A stretch of 38,033 bases of DNA, from contig JAFUAD010000036.1 of assembly GCA_017460835.1 (NCBI GenBank), positions 1 to 38,033 on the forward strand. The letters are read 5' to 3'. Position numbers and translations under genes: made by a program. This DNA comes from Oscillospiraceae bacterium. GTDB taxonomy: Bacteria; Bacillota; Clostridia; Oscillospirales; Ruminococcaceae. Positions 24,890 to 32,422 of this stretch are shown here, in pieces; the first letter of the stretch is position 1; each line of letters opens with the position of its first letter. Under the pieces are notes generated by a model, which ran no database searches, was not told the DNA's origin, and saw only the letters and a program-made list of their open reading frames with translations.

Positions 24890-26884
24890 TTACTCTTTAT
24901 CAGAATCGCCCTGCTTTTTCTTTCCGAACAGCGATGATAAGCCCTTCTTTGCGGAACTTGCAGCACCGAGCAGGGTGGATTTGGTCGCTGCGATTGCCTT
25001 AGAATCCGTCAGCTCGACCGAGTTCGCAACATACTCCTCCTTCTTTAATGCTGCGATCAGTCTGTTGATCATATCTGCGGCAGGCACTGCGATTTCCTTG
25101 CTGACAGGCAGCTCGATTGCGGTTCCGTCCGTTTTATCCAGCACCAATGAAGTCACAAGCAGCTTTTTTGTCGGCTTGCAGGTTAAAATCTGATCAAACC
25201 CGGTGAATTTTTCCTTTGTTGTATAAATACGCTGATTGGTAATCAACAGGCATTTTCCGTCAGTAATGATATCCATTGCGCGGGTATAGTGGAAGTAGCC
25301 GAGGATGACTTCCCCGGATGCAAGCGTTTCTTCGCCGTAATTCTGTACTGCAAAGTTCTCGTCCCGCTCCAGCGTTTTATTGATGATCTTAAAGCATTCT
25401 TCCTCAAAAGCGAGGTAATCCTCACCCTCTTCATAGAAAGCGTAGTTCTTTTCGCCCTTTGACTGATCGTCTGTCAGTCCGAGATCACGGATGACGTCAT
25501 GATACTCCGCAGCGCAGAGATGCAGGAATCTTCTTTTGAGGATCAGGATGCAGGCATCATCTCCGACATCATTTCTCTCATCTCCGGCGAAGGTGTTGCT
25601 GCCGTCCTGAATGGACTGCCATACCGACACGATCGTATCGCGGTCCATTTCATTTGCTTTGCGGGAAAGCTCCAGAAAATGCTGGCGGTACAAAACATCT
25701 TTATATGCTTTTGAATCCTTGTAGGCATACTTTGCTTCTGCTTCCAGAATCTGCTCCTTCAGCTCAAGTGTGGATTCCAGTGTACCGATGTCGCCGTCAT
25801 CATAAATCTTATGCAGACTGCTCTCAATATGCGATGCAATATCAATCTCCACCAGATCTGCAAAATCCTGAAGCTGTCTGTTTTGATCGTAATACTTATC
25901 AAGAATTGCGTAGTAATACTTTTTGTGCAGGGGATTGCATGCAAGCGCTTCAACCATCATCGGGATTTCATCTTCCTGCGGGATATTCTTTTTCGTCCAC
26001 AGATTTATGAGCGACTCGGCACGCTCGTTTTCTTCGGATGTAATGATCTCGTATTCGGCAAGACCGTTTTCTGAAAACAGCGTCGATTTCATCTTGAAGC
26101 AACGGTACACATCATCCCCGAGAGAGTCTGTGAGGGCATCCTGGAGGTCTTCAATTGAAAACAGCAAGCCGCAGGCACGTTCTGTATATTCTCCGACATC
26201 CGACATCTGGAGTTTATATTCTGTGCTCAAAAACTTTCCGGCTGTAAGCGTATCCGCAAGTCTCAGAAAAGCGGCTGTGAGCGGTGCGATAATTGCCTCA
26301 TAAACCACGGCAGTTTCCTTTTTGCCGTGCATCATATCGCCTGACTCCAGCTTTGCTTTTTTATAGAGGTCATCGTAAACCGGAGAATGCAGCACAGGCT
26401 CGGTACCTCTTCTTTTCCGGATGACCTCGTCCACCGCATGATCCATTCGTTCCGCTAAAGGAGAATTGGAAATTGCTTCCAGAAACAGCGCATCCTGATC
26501 CACATAAATGCGCTTTGCATCCAGCTCCTCTACGATCGCATCAACACGCGCTTTCACAAGCTCAAGATATTTTGCGACATAGACATTTCTTTTCTTCTGA
26601 AAGATGTCATATTTCTGATAATCCCGCTTCACGATGTTCTCGAACAGCTCGCCGCCGAGCGCAGCGCCCAGGCTGTGCTTGAAGTTGATGCCGACGCCGG
26701 CAATCCCCGCCAGCTCCGAAAACATGCCTGTGCCCGATGTTGCAGATTTCGATTTCGGAAGGAGCCCCTTCATTTCCTTCACTGCTGCATCGCTGTGGCG
26801 CTGAAACTCATTCCGCAGCCGGATGTAATCAACCTTTTCCTGACTGATTTCCAGTGTACACCCCAGAATATCAAAACTATACAT
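24890..26884 (-). CDS. Large helical protein of unknown function with PH-like C-terminal segment
   Basis: A 664-residue, mostly helical and acidic protein with no signal peptide. A small Gly-rich stretch (ELAGIAGVGINFKHSLGAALGG, about 55-80) could associate with membranes. The centre has helical repeats with aromatic periodicity (NPLHKKYYYAILDKYYDQNRQLQDF) that look TPR-like. Near the C-terminus, ITDGKCLLITNQRIYTTKEKFTGFDQI resembles bacterial PH/GRAM-like domains. The protein ends in a Lys-rich tail (LFGKKKQGDSDKE). ATG 26884 follows GAGGAGG on the minus strand. It is a single-gene unit with its own promoter and terminator. I do not recognise the family. A role in stress response or membrane association is only a guess. 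Confidence 0.7.
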   Translation of the reverse strand: MYSFDILGCTLEISQEKVDYIRLRNEFQRHSDAAVKEMKGLLPKSKSATSGTGMFSELAGIAGVGINFKHSLGAALGGELFENIVKRDYQKYDIFQKKRNVYVAKYLELVKARVDAIVEELDAKRIYVDQDALFLEAISNSPLAERMDHAVDEVIRKRRGTEPVLHSPVYDDLYKKAKLESGDMMHGKKETAVVYEAIIAPLTAAFLRLADTLTAGKFLSTEYKLQMSDVGEYTERACGLLFSIEDLQDALTDSLGDDVYRCFKMKSTLFSENGLAEYEIITSEENERAESLINLWTKKNIPQEDEIPMMVEALACNPLHKKYYYAILDKYYDQNRQLQDFADLVEIDIASHIESSLHKIYDDGDIGTLESTLELKEQILEAEAKYAYKDSKAYKDVLYRQHFLELSRKANEMDRDTIVSVWQSIQDGSNTFAGDERNDVGDDACILILKRRFLHLCAAEYHDVIRDLGLTDDQSKGEKNYAFYEEGEDYLAFEEECFKIINKTLERDENFAVQNYGEETLASGEVILGYFHYTRAMDIITDGKCLLITNQRIYTTKEKFTGFDQILTCKPTKKLLVTSLVLDKTDGTAIELPVSKEIAVPAADMINRLIAALKKEEYVANSVELTDSKAIAATKSTLLGAASSAKKGLSSLFGKKKQGDSDKE

Positions 26885-26981
26885 GACGTTCCTCCTCAAT
26901 CTTTTCACGCGGCATCCGCGATTTCAACGCTTTTAGCCGCTGTGTTGACTGGTATTTGGTTTATTTTACCAATCCAAACCT

Positions 26982-27010
26982 ATTATAGCACACTTCCGAC
27001 AAAATTGCAA
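26982..27010 (-). promoter_or_regulatory. Promoter of the 664-residue gene
   Basis: On the minus strand, TTGCAA (27010-27005) and TATAAT (26987-26982) are 17 nt apart, with TGC just before the -10. The same TTGCAA-17-TGCTATAAT layout occurs before the EamA exporter. Confidence 0.75.
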
Positions 27011-27129
27011 GTGCTTTTGCCAGCAAGATTGCCTATATGATATTTTTTTGTTTTTTGGATTCGTGAGACGAAAGGCGAGGTGAGAGGAATCTCCCGAAGC
27101 GATCGCCGGTGTCGAAAACATTTTCCATT

Positions 27130-27261
27130 GCTCCCATTGCTTTTTCTGCCATATTATGCTATAAGGCGGCAGTGCCGCCCTCCGTTTTAACTCCAAGGCA
27201 GTCTTTTCTGAATGTATTTTTCTTACGCTCCCATTGCGCTTTTCGGCATTTTATGCTATAA
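27130..27261 (+). repeat. Two 35-bp direct repeats, 97 bp apart
   Basis: 27130-27164 and 27227-27261 match at 29 of 35 positions. Both begin GCTCCCATTGC and end in ATTTTATGCTATAA-like sequence. The conserved end is an extended -10 promoter element. Confidence 0.8.
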
Positions 27262-27262
27262 T
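27234..27262 (+). promoter_or_regulatory. Likely promoter of the sirtuin gene
   Basis: TTGCGC (27234-27239) and TATAAT (27257-27262) are 17 nt apart, and TGC before the -10 gives an extended -10. The upstream repeat copy has a weaker version (TTGCTT/TATAAG, 27137-27165), so two promoters may work in tandem. Confidence 0.65.
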
Positions 27263-27389
27263 GTTGTATGTATAATATGGAAGCTGAGCATTTATTATAA
27301 GCAATACTGATCACAACAGGGAAACCTGAATCCAATGCAGAGGACAACTGCAAGGCACTCATCGAAATGAATTGGAAAGGTGAATCAAA

Positions 27390-28247
27390 ATGAATACCGA
27401 AAGAAATAATATGACTGAGATCGAGCGACTGAAAATAGAAATTGAAAGCGCAGACTGTATCGTCATCGGTGCAGGTGCAGGGCTATCCACGGCTGCGGGC
27501 TTTACCTATTCGGGTGAACGCTTCGAGCGTCTCTTCTCGGATTTTGAAGCGAAATACGGCTTTCACGATATGTATACCGGCGGCTTCTTCCCCTTTGAAA
27601 CACCGGAGGAAATGTGGGCATACTGGTCGCGCCTTATCTGGTGCAACCGCTATACGGACATTGACAACGGCACTTACAAGACGCTGTTCGAGCTGGTGAA
27701 GGACAGGGACTATTTTGTCATCACCACAAATGTTGACCACCAGTTCCAGAAGGCAGGCTTTGATAAGGCAAGGCTGTTTTACACACAGGGCGATTACGGG
27801 CTGTTCCAATGCTCCGAGCCGTGCCACGATCAGACCTATGACAATGAAGCGATCGTCAAGGATATGATCGAGCTTCAGAAGGATATGAAGATACCCGCCG
27901 GGCTGATCCCGAAATGCCCGAAATGCGGGAAACCCATGACGATGAATTTGCGCTCCGATGATAAGTTTGTGGAGGACGAGGGCTGGCACAGAGCGTCAGA
28001 GCGATATGACGATTTTCTGCAAACACACAGGGGACAGCATATCCTGTTTCTGGAGCTCGGCGTCGGCTATAATACGCCTGCTATCATCAAATTTCCGTTC
28101 TGGAAAATGACGTCGCAGAATCCGAAAGCAGTCTATGCCTGCCTGAATTACGGGGAAGCGTATGTGCCGGACGAGATAGCGAAACAGAGCATTCTAATCA
28201 ACGGGGATATACATGAGGTGCTGTCTGACATCAAACAGATCATCTGA
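27390..28247 (+). CDS. Sirtuin-family NAD-dependent protein, class M (SirTM)-like
   Basis: A 285-residue sirtuin. The NAD-binding GAGAGLSTAAGF (27-38) and a four-cysteine zinc site (C141, C145, C176, C179) are present. The usual catalytic TQNxD/His pair is altered to TTNVDHQF (N114) and YTQGDYG (Q133), so glutamine stands where deacetylating sirtuins have histidine. This is the hallmark of class M sirtuins, which ADP-ribosylate the lipoylated GcvH-L protein in some pathogens. In that system the gene sits with a macrodomain, a lipoate ligase and gcvH-L. None of these is in the window. ATG 27390 has a modest AAAGGTG site; an ATG at 27411 is an alternative. A strong terminator follows. Confidence 0.82.
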   Translation: MNTERNNMTEIERLKIEIESADCIVIGAGAGLSTAAGFTYSGERFERLFSDFEAKYGFHDMYTGGFFPFETPEEMWAYWSRLIWCNRYTDIDNGTYKTLFELVKDRDYFVITTNVDHQFQKAGFDKARLFYTQGDYGLFQCSEPCHDQTYDNEAIVKDMIELQKDMKIPAGLIPKCPKCGKPMTMNLRSDDKFVEDEGWHRASERYDDFLQTHRGQHILFLELGVGYNTPAIIKFPFWKMTSQNPKAVYACLNYGEAYVPDEIAKQSILINGDIHEVLSDIKQII

Positions 28248-28360
28248 TTGGAGCTGTGAGCAATCTCCGGATGATTGTTTGCAATTTCTTCTTCCAAATC
28301 GGCATGCTTTGCGGCACAGATGATATACTCAGGCGTTTCGATACGGGTTTTTTCAAAACA

Positions 28361-28399
28361 AAAATTCCGCTATGACCGGATGTGTCATAGCGGAATTTT
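28361..28399. terminator. Bidirectional terminator between sirtuin and dockerin remnant
   Basis: AAAATTCCGCTATGAC (28361-28376) and GTCATAGCGGAATTTT (28384-28399) form a perfect 16-bp stem with a 7-nt loop and A/T-rich ends, suited to stopping transcription from both convergent genes. Confidence 0.92.
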
Positions 28400-28662
28400 C
28401 ATGCATAGTTGTAGAGATAGAAACTCATTCTTCTCCGAGTGGTTTCAGCAGTGCTGCTACATCGAGGATTGTCACGAGTCCGTCGCTGTCACAGTCCGGC
28501 TCGGCATCCAGAATCCTGCCGATCTGACCGTCCGTCAGCGAGGTGTCCTCTGCGACAAATCTCGCCAGCAGAACCGCATCTGCGATCGTGACCTCGCCGT
28601 CGCCGTTGCAGTCGCCATTGAGCGGGCTGAGCGGTTCGGCTGTTGTGGCGGATTCCAAAAAC

Positions 28663-28702
28663 AAAAAAGGCGGGCGCTCCTCGGTTAAACCGAAGAACGC
28701 CC
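28663..28702 (-). terminator. Terminator-like hairpin inside the dockerin remnant
   Basis: On the minus strand, CGGGCGTTCTTCGGTT-type sequence folds back on AACCGAGGAGCGCCCG and is followed by CCTTTTTTG. The stem is GC-rich and the T-run long. It lies in frame upstream of the dockerin module. Confidence 0.75.
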
Positions 28703-28741
28703 GTCCGTTCTTTGAGATATTCAGTTTTTGCAAATAGGCAC

Positions 28742-28781
28742 AAAAAAAGCGCCCCTCGATTTATTTACCGAGGAACGCTTT
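28742..28781 (-). terminator. Second terminator-like hairpin, related to the first
   Basis: On the minus strand, AAAGCG...CCTCG (28781-28769) pairs with CGAGG...GCGCTTT (28758-28746), followed by a run of seven T. Sequence and shape resemble the hairpin 79 bp downstream, so one is likely a duplicate of the other. Confidence 0.8.
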
Positions 28782-29040
28782 ACAGGATATTCTCTTTTGC
28801 AGCCATTGTCCCAATCTGTCTGCTTTTCTGCACAGATGCAGGATCGTGACCGTTTCTATGCCTGTATCCGCAAATGCATAATCGCCGATTTCGGTGAGCC
28901 CCTCCGGCAGCGTGACAAATGTCAGCACGGAAGCCCCATTGAACGCATTTTTGACGATCGACGTGACGCCGCTTTCCACCTCGAGTTCAAAAATCTCCGG
29001 GATGAACTCGCTCCACGGTGCAATCTCCGCGCCGTTTGAT

Positions 29041-29922
29041 TCATTCGTTTTTCTTTATCCATTTCCCGATCTCGTCCTCTGCCTGTCTTGCCATTTTCTC
29101 CTGTTCAGGCGATTTGCTGTCATGGAAATGGAGCTTATCATATTCAGGATTGTTTTCCTCAATAAAGCCGTGCAATGCACCGTCATAGGTGATACGCTCC
29201 GTCGGCACACCGTTCTCATCGAGTGCCGACTTGTATTCCAGCGAGCCCTTGCCGATCGGCTCATCTCCCGCAAGAATAAAAAGTGCAGGAGGGATTGTTT
29301 TCTTCTGTTCCTCGGTCAGCCCATTATACTGCTCTAAAATGTCGCTGATAAAGGGATAGCAAAGAATCTGCCCCTTTACGGTCACACCCTCTTTGTGCAG
29401 CTGCAATGCAGCCGCCATAGCGTGATAACCGCCTGCCGAATAGCCGAGAATAAAAATGTTATTGCTGTCAATTCCGTACTCGTCAGCGTTGTCACTCATG
29501 TATTTTACAGTATCCTTGACCTCATCGACCGCATACTGCTTTGTGATACCGTCCTTCATCAGCTTGTAATTTACCGTCACAACCGTGCAGCCCCAAGCCT
29601 TTGATATGCGGTCGCTCTGGGTATCGAGGGTATCGGCATCGCCTGCAATAAAAGCTCCGCCGTGGAGGTTGATCACCAGCGGCACAGGCGCGTCGCTTTC
29701 ACAGCGGTAGAGGTTTACATCAACATCATCTGCGCCGTCACGCTTGATATACAAATGCTCACCGATCAGCTCCTCATCGGATTTGACCATCAGCTTCTGA
29801 TCCTCTGCGCGGAGCTTGCTGTCATAGACAGCCTTGATAATGAAAAGAACGATCAGAACAACGATAACGCCAATTATAACAGCTAAAACCTTCAACACTT
29901 TATGCCCCTTTGATTTTTTCAT
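29041..29922 (-). CDS. Membrane-anchored alpha/beta-hydrolase (HSL-type esterase)
   Basis: A 293-residue protein with an N-terminal membrane anchor (about 10-30) and an outside-facing hydrolase domain. The oxyanion motif is HGGAF (87-91), the nucleophile elbow is GYSAGG (S162), the acid is near D220 and the histidine is H251 (ALHGF). This is the layout of the hormone-sensitive-lipase/acetyl-esterase group, which cleaves short acyl or acetyl esters. Deacetylation of plant polysaccharides would suit the organism. ATG 29922 is preceded by AGGAGG on the minus strand. It is divergent from a TetR gene whose operator-like repeats cover the shared promoter region, so repression by that TetR is likely. 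Confidence 0.85.
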   Translation of the reverse strand: MKKSKGHKVLKVLAVIIGVIVVLIVLFIIKAVYDSKLRAEDQKLMVKSDEELIGEHLYIKRDGADDVDVNLYRCESDAPVPLVINLHGGAFIAGDADTLDTQSDRISKAWGCTVVTVNYKLMKDGITKQYAVDEVKDTVKYMSDNADEYGIDSNNIFILGYSAGGYHAMAAALQLHKEGVTVKGQILCYPFISDILEQYNGLTEEQKKTIPPALFILAGDEPIGKGSLEYKSALDENGVPTERITYDGALHGFIEENNPEYDKLHFHDSKSPEQEKMARQAEDEIGKWIKKNE

Positions 29923-29941
29923 GATAGTTTCCTCCTGATAC

Positions 29942-30038
29942 TTGACAAGCGCCTCAATCTATGATACTATAATATCACAGAATCCTTGCAAAGTCAATCA
30001 TTTCGGAAAAATGATACTATTTGACGAAATCGTATCAT
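29942..30038. promoter_or_regulatory. Divergent promoter region with ATGATAC operator-like repeats
   Basis: For the TetR gene, TTGACA (29942-29947) precedes TATAAT (29968-29973) with a long 20-nt spacer. For the esterase, TTGACT (29996-29991, minus) and TATTAT (29974-29969, minus) are 17 nt apart, so both -10 boxes overlap. ATGATACTAT occurs at 29961-29970 and again at 30011-30020. The second copy faces GTATCAT (30032-30038), making an inverted repeat with 7-bp arms. A regulator bound there would affect both genes. Confidence 0.65.
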
Positions 30039-30058
30039 CGGAGGAGGAAACAGAAATT

Positions 30059-30568
30059 ATGTCAGATTATGTCGTGGCAGCTTACGGCGAAGCCCTCATG
30101 AAGCTGATGAAAAAGAAAAGTATCGAGAAGATCACCGTTGACGAGCTGTGCGAAACAGGCGGCATCGGCAGAGCGACCTATTTTCGCAATTTCAAATCAA
30201 AGGACGGGATTTTGACCGCATATATTATCATGAAGTGGCGTAAATACGAGAAGGCACATAAGCTGAAGGAGCACAGTCTCAGCGATATTTACCGTGTTGA
30301 GCGGTATTTTGAATTTTGTTATTCAATGCGGAAAATCAATGACCTGATCATTGCACAGGGACACCACGGGGCCATTCTCAGCGCCTATGAGGTAATCGTG
30401 ACGGACAGCGATACAAACAAAGTTGTTGACAATTATGAAAGCTACTATATGGCATACGGATTGTTCGGAATATTGATGAAGTGGGCAAAGAACGGGTACA
30501 AAGAAACACCGCAGGAGCTTGCGGAGATCGTGGTTGACAGGATATTTACAGACAGCAAACAAGCATAA
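30059..30568 (+). CDS. TetR-family transcriptional regulator
   Basis: A 169-residue regulator. The helix-turn-helix (KKKSIEKITVDELCETGGIGRATYFRNFKSKDGIL, about 17-51) is typical of the TetR family, with a short helical effector domain. ATG 30059 was chosen because GGAGGAGG (30040-30047) lies 11 nt upstream. Earlier ATGs (29942, 30011) have no site and would start inside the promoter/operator region. It is divergent from the membrane esterase, which it probably regulates together with itself. Confidence 0.83.
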   Translation: MSDYVVAAYGEALMKLMKKKSIEKITVDELCETGGIGRATYFRNFKSKDGILTAYIIMKWRKYEKAHKLKEHSLSDIYRVERYFEFCYSMRKINDLIIAQGHHGAILSAYEVIVTDSDTNKVVDNYESYYMAYGLFGILMKWAKNGYKETPQELAEIVVDRIFTDSKQA

Positions 30569-30612
30569 AAAATCAAGTCCTCACAACAATCGCTTTTCGT
30601 CTTCCCACGCAT

Positions 30613-30966
30613 CTATTCCGCCGTATAGATCAACGCGCCTGCCGCATCATAAACGGAGTAACCCGCCGGGCAAACCGAGATCGCGCTCTCGCTGTACTGA
30701 TATGCCCCGACCTGACTGCTCACATCCTCCCATGTGCGGCGGATGCGGAAGCACCCGGTTTCATCGGCGGCGGATTCGGATTCCGTAAGCATTTCATTGA
30801 CTGCGTGTGCCGTGTCCGAGACAAAGCCGCAGGCGTTCTCCACGATCTCCTCGGGATTGTTGACGGTTGTTTCGACATTCACGGAATCTCCGTTTCGGGT
30901 CACGTGGAATGTCACCGTGCCGCTCAGTACGGCAGCCGCTATCATAATTTTCGTAATCATTCTCAT
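30613..30966 (-). CDS. Small exported protein with a C-terminal domain seen in cell-wall proteins
   Basis: A 117-residue protein. A hydrophobic N-terminus (MRMITKIMIAAAVLSGTVTF) acts as signal or anchor. The C-terminal portion of about 45 residues reads CFRIRRTWEDVSSQVGAYQYSESAI...GYSVYDAAGALIY. This resembles the short 'RVRKSW.DA.SQ.GAF...A...C..GY.V.D..G..VY' module (SPOR-like in shape) found at the end of clostridial peptidoglycan hydrolases. Here it stands alone without a catalytic domain. ATG 30966 is preceded by GGAGGG on the minus strand. That ribosome site overlaps the -35 box of the opposite promoter at 30979. Confidence 0.6.
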   Translation of the reverse strand: MRMITKIMIAAAVLSGTVTFHVTRNGDSVNVETTVNNPEEIVENACGFVSDTAHAVNEMLTESESAADETGCFRIRRTWEDVSSQVGAYQYSESAISVCPAGYSVYDAAGALIYTAE

Positions 30967-30978
30967 CTGAATCCCTCC

Positions 30979-31008
30979 TTGACAAAGCCTGCATCCGTAT
31001 GATATACT
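30979..31008 (+). promoter_or_regulatory. Promoter of the winged-helix/TPR regulator
   Basis: TTGACA (30979-30984) and TATACT (31003-31008), 18 nt apart, lie 104 nt before the GTG start. A leader of about 95 nt follows, including a CCCC/GGGG hairpin around 31074-31089. Confidence 0.78.
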
Positions 31009-31112
31009 GAACTTGTAACTATATTATAGACCAAGCCGCCGCGGATATCAAAACCGCATCTGCGGAAACGCTTCCCCAAATCCGGGGAAAAATCAGGAGG
31101 GAGTGATCTGCC

Positions 31113-32420
31113 GTGCTGAAAAAGCTCATCCGTATCAAGGACAACATTTTCTACAGTCCGTCGCACAACACATTTTTCCGGCTCGAACCGACGGAGCAGG
31201 TGGATTTCAGCGATTTTCTGCTGGAAATCAGCGGACATGAGGAAAAAATCTTCGAGTTCCTGATCTGCAATTACAACAACTATGTCACCAAAGAGGAGCT
31301 GGAATGTGAGTTTCCGGAATGCGCCGATCCCTATGACAAAACCCTCGACCGTCTCCGCAGAGACAAAATCGAGGGCAAGCTCAAGGTATACGGTCTGATC
31401 AAAAAAGCAAACGGCAGGGCAATCCTGTATCTCTCGGAATCGCCGTTTTCCGCGGAGGATACCGGGAAAACGGCGGATACCCCGCTGCTCAGCCGCGAGA
31501 ATTATTATGTAGACTACGACACAATCCTTTCGGACTGCGCGCCGGACAACGCCGCTGCACCGCAGTCGATTCTGCATAAGTGGATCGACGAATGTGCTGC
31601 ACTCCCGCGCTTTGACGCACGCTGCATGATGCTTCTGGAGCGCATCGGATTTCTGCCGGCATTCGGCAGAAAACCGGATAAAAAATGGTTTCTGGCAGAA
31701 GCAAAAAAGCTCATTTACCGCTTCGACGAATCTGAGATTCTCGATTACGGCGGCACGGAGCTGCTGATCTTTGCGCGGAGTGTGCTGTTCGGCGTGATCG
31801 AATACATCGAAGCGCAGCTTCAAATCATCATTCCGGAGACCGGAAATGCCGATCTGCAAAAGCAGTTTGCGACCATGCTCCGCCGCTTTCAGACGATCAC
31901 TGTGCCGGAGGGGAAAGCGGTCAATCCGCTGCTGCTGGTGGTGTATTACGATTATTATGGATTGGTGTATTACCGCAATTATCTGTTCACGCGGTCGCAG
32001 GAGCATCTTGCAGCGGCGACGGATGTCACCGAAAAAGCGCTGCAAAATGCCCGCAAGGTCGATATGCACCTGCAAATCTGGGCGGCATTCCTGACCTACA
32101 ATCTCGGGCGGCTTTACTGCGAGCAGGGCGAATATGACAAATCGCTCCGAAATATTGAGACTGCCGTGATATTGCGGCAGGGTCTTGCGGACAGCCCGTT
32201 TTTCAGCGAGGCATTGAAGCACGATCTGTATTTTGAATATCTGCTGGCGAGAATCCGGCAGACGGAGATCTCGCAGCGTGCAGGTGTGCTCACACCGGAG
32301 AAAGCACAGGCGGAATACCGCATGATTTATGAGGAAGCAGACGCTGCGTACAATCAGAATGACAGCGGCGATACACAGCCGTATATCCTGCGGCTTCTGG
32401 ATGAACGAATGCCGGGATGA
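31113..32420 (+). CDS. Winged-helix and TPR-like transcriptional regulator
   Basis: A 435-residue cytoplasmic protein. Residues 1-105 look like an OmpR/PhoB-type winged-helix domain (EEKIFEFLICNYNNYVTKEELECEF, then DKTLDRLRRDKI and KVYGLIKKANGRAILYL). The rest is helical with TPR-like repeats (for example YNLGRLYCEQGEYDKSLRNIETAVILRQG, about 331-359). Such DNA-binding plus TPR proteins resemble SARP/BTAD-type activators and peptide-sensing regulators. The GTG start is supported by AGGAGGG 10 nt upstream. A long opposite-strand reading frame here is an artefact. It sits upstream of the GH5 gene and could regulate it, but that is inference. Confidence 0.7.
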   Translation: MLKKLIRIKDNIFYSPSHNTFFRLEPTEQVDFSDFLLEISGHEEKIFEFLICNYNNYVTKEELECEFPECADPYDKTLDRLRRDKIEGKLKVYGLIKKANGRAILYLSESPFSAEDTGKTADTPLLSRENYYVDYDTILSDCAPDNAAAPQSILHKWIDECAALPRFDARCMMLLERIGFLPAFGRKPDKKWFLAEAKKLIYRFDESEILDYGGTELLIFARSVLFGVIEYIEAQLQIIIPETGNADLQKQFATMLRRFQTITVPEGKAVNPLLLVVYYDYYGLVYYRNYLFTRSQEHLAAATDVTEKALQNARKVDMHLQIWAAFLTYNLGRLYCEQGEYDKSLRNIETAVILRQGLADSPFFSEALKHDLYFEYLLARIRQTEISQRAGVLTPEKAQAEYRMIYEEADAAYNQNDSGDTQPYILRLLDERMPG

Positions 32421-32422
32421 AT

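Larger units (their letters stand above)
27011..27389. other. Intergenic spacer with duplicated promoter-like element
   Basis: No convincing gene lies between 26885 and 27389. The spacer contains two 35-bp copies of one element (27130-27164 and 27227-27261), a GGCGGC/GCCGCC hairpin (27165-27179), and a possible 34-codon minus-strand reading frame (27033-27137, start MGAMENVFDTGDRFGRF) with no ribosome site. The arrangement looks like a small interspersed repeat rather than a gene. The second copy provides the likely promoter of the sirtuin gene. Confidence 0.5.
28425..29040 (-). pseudogene. Broken LRR (BspA-like)-dockerin gene
   Basis: The minus strand encodes, in one frame, an LRR_5/BspA-type fragment (ESGVTSIVKNAFNGASVLTF, then LPEGLTEIGDYAFADTGIETVTI, about 28840-28979). 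A TAA at 28763-28761 and a low-quality stretch containing two hairpin terminators follow. Next comes a complete dockerin with two calcium-loop repeats (GDCNGDGEVTIADAVLLARF and DCDSDGLVTILDVAALLKPL, about 28430-28625), ending at TGA 28425. There is no start codon or signal peptide. The 5' side runs into the end of the esterase gene. The parent was probably a secreted, cellulosome-associated LRR protein. The dockerin could still fold, but no expression signal is visible. Confidence 0.75.

Noticed and set aside
28256-28351. Minus-strand stretch encoding RIETPEYIICAAKHADLEEE, reminiscent of a small phage-type protein ('ETPEYIICAA')
   Set aside because: It is too short, has no start or ribosome site, and runs directly into antisense of the sirtuin gene. 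It may be a tiny relic but cannot be supported.
28275-28850. Apparent similarity between DNA at about 28290-28340 and about 28810-28855 (both with GCACAGATG)
   Set aside because: Only short, gapped matches were seen by eye. It is not convincing as a repeat.
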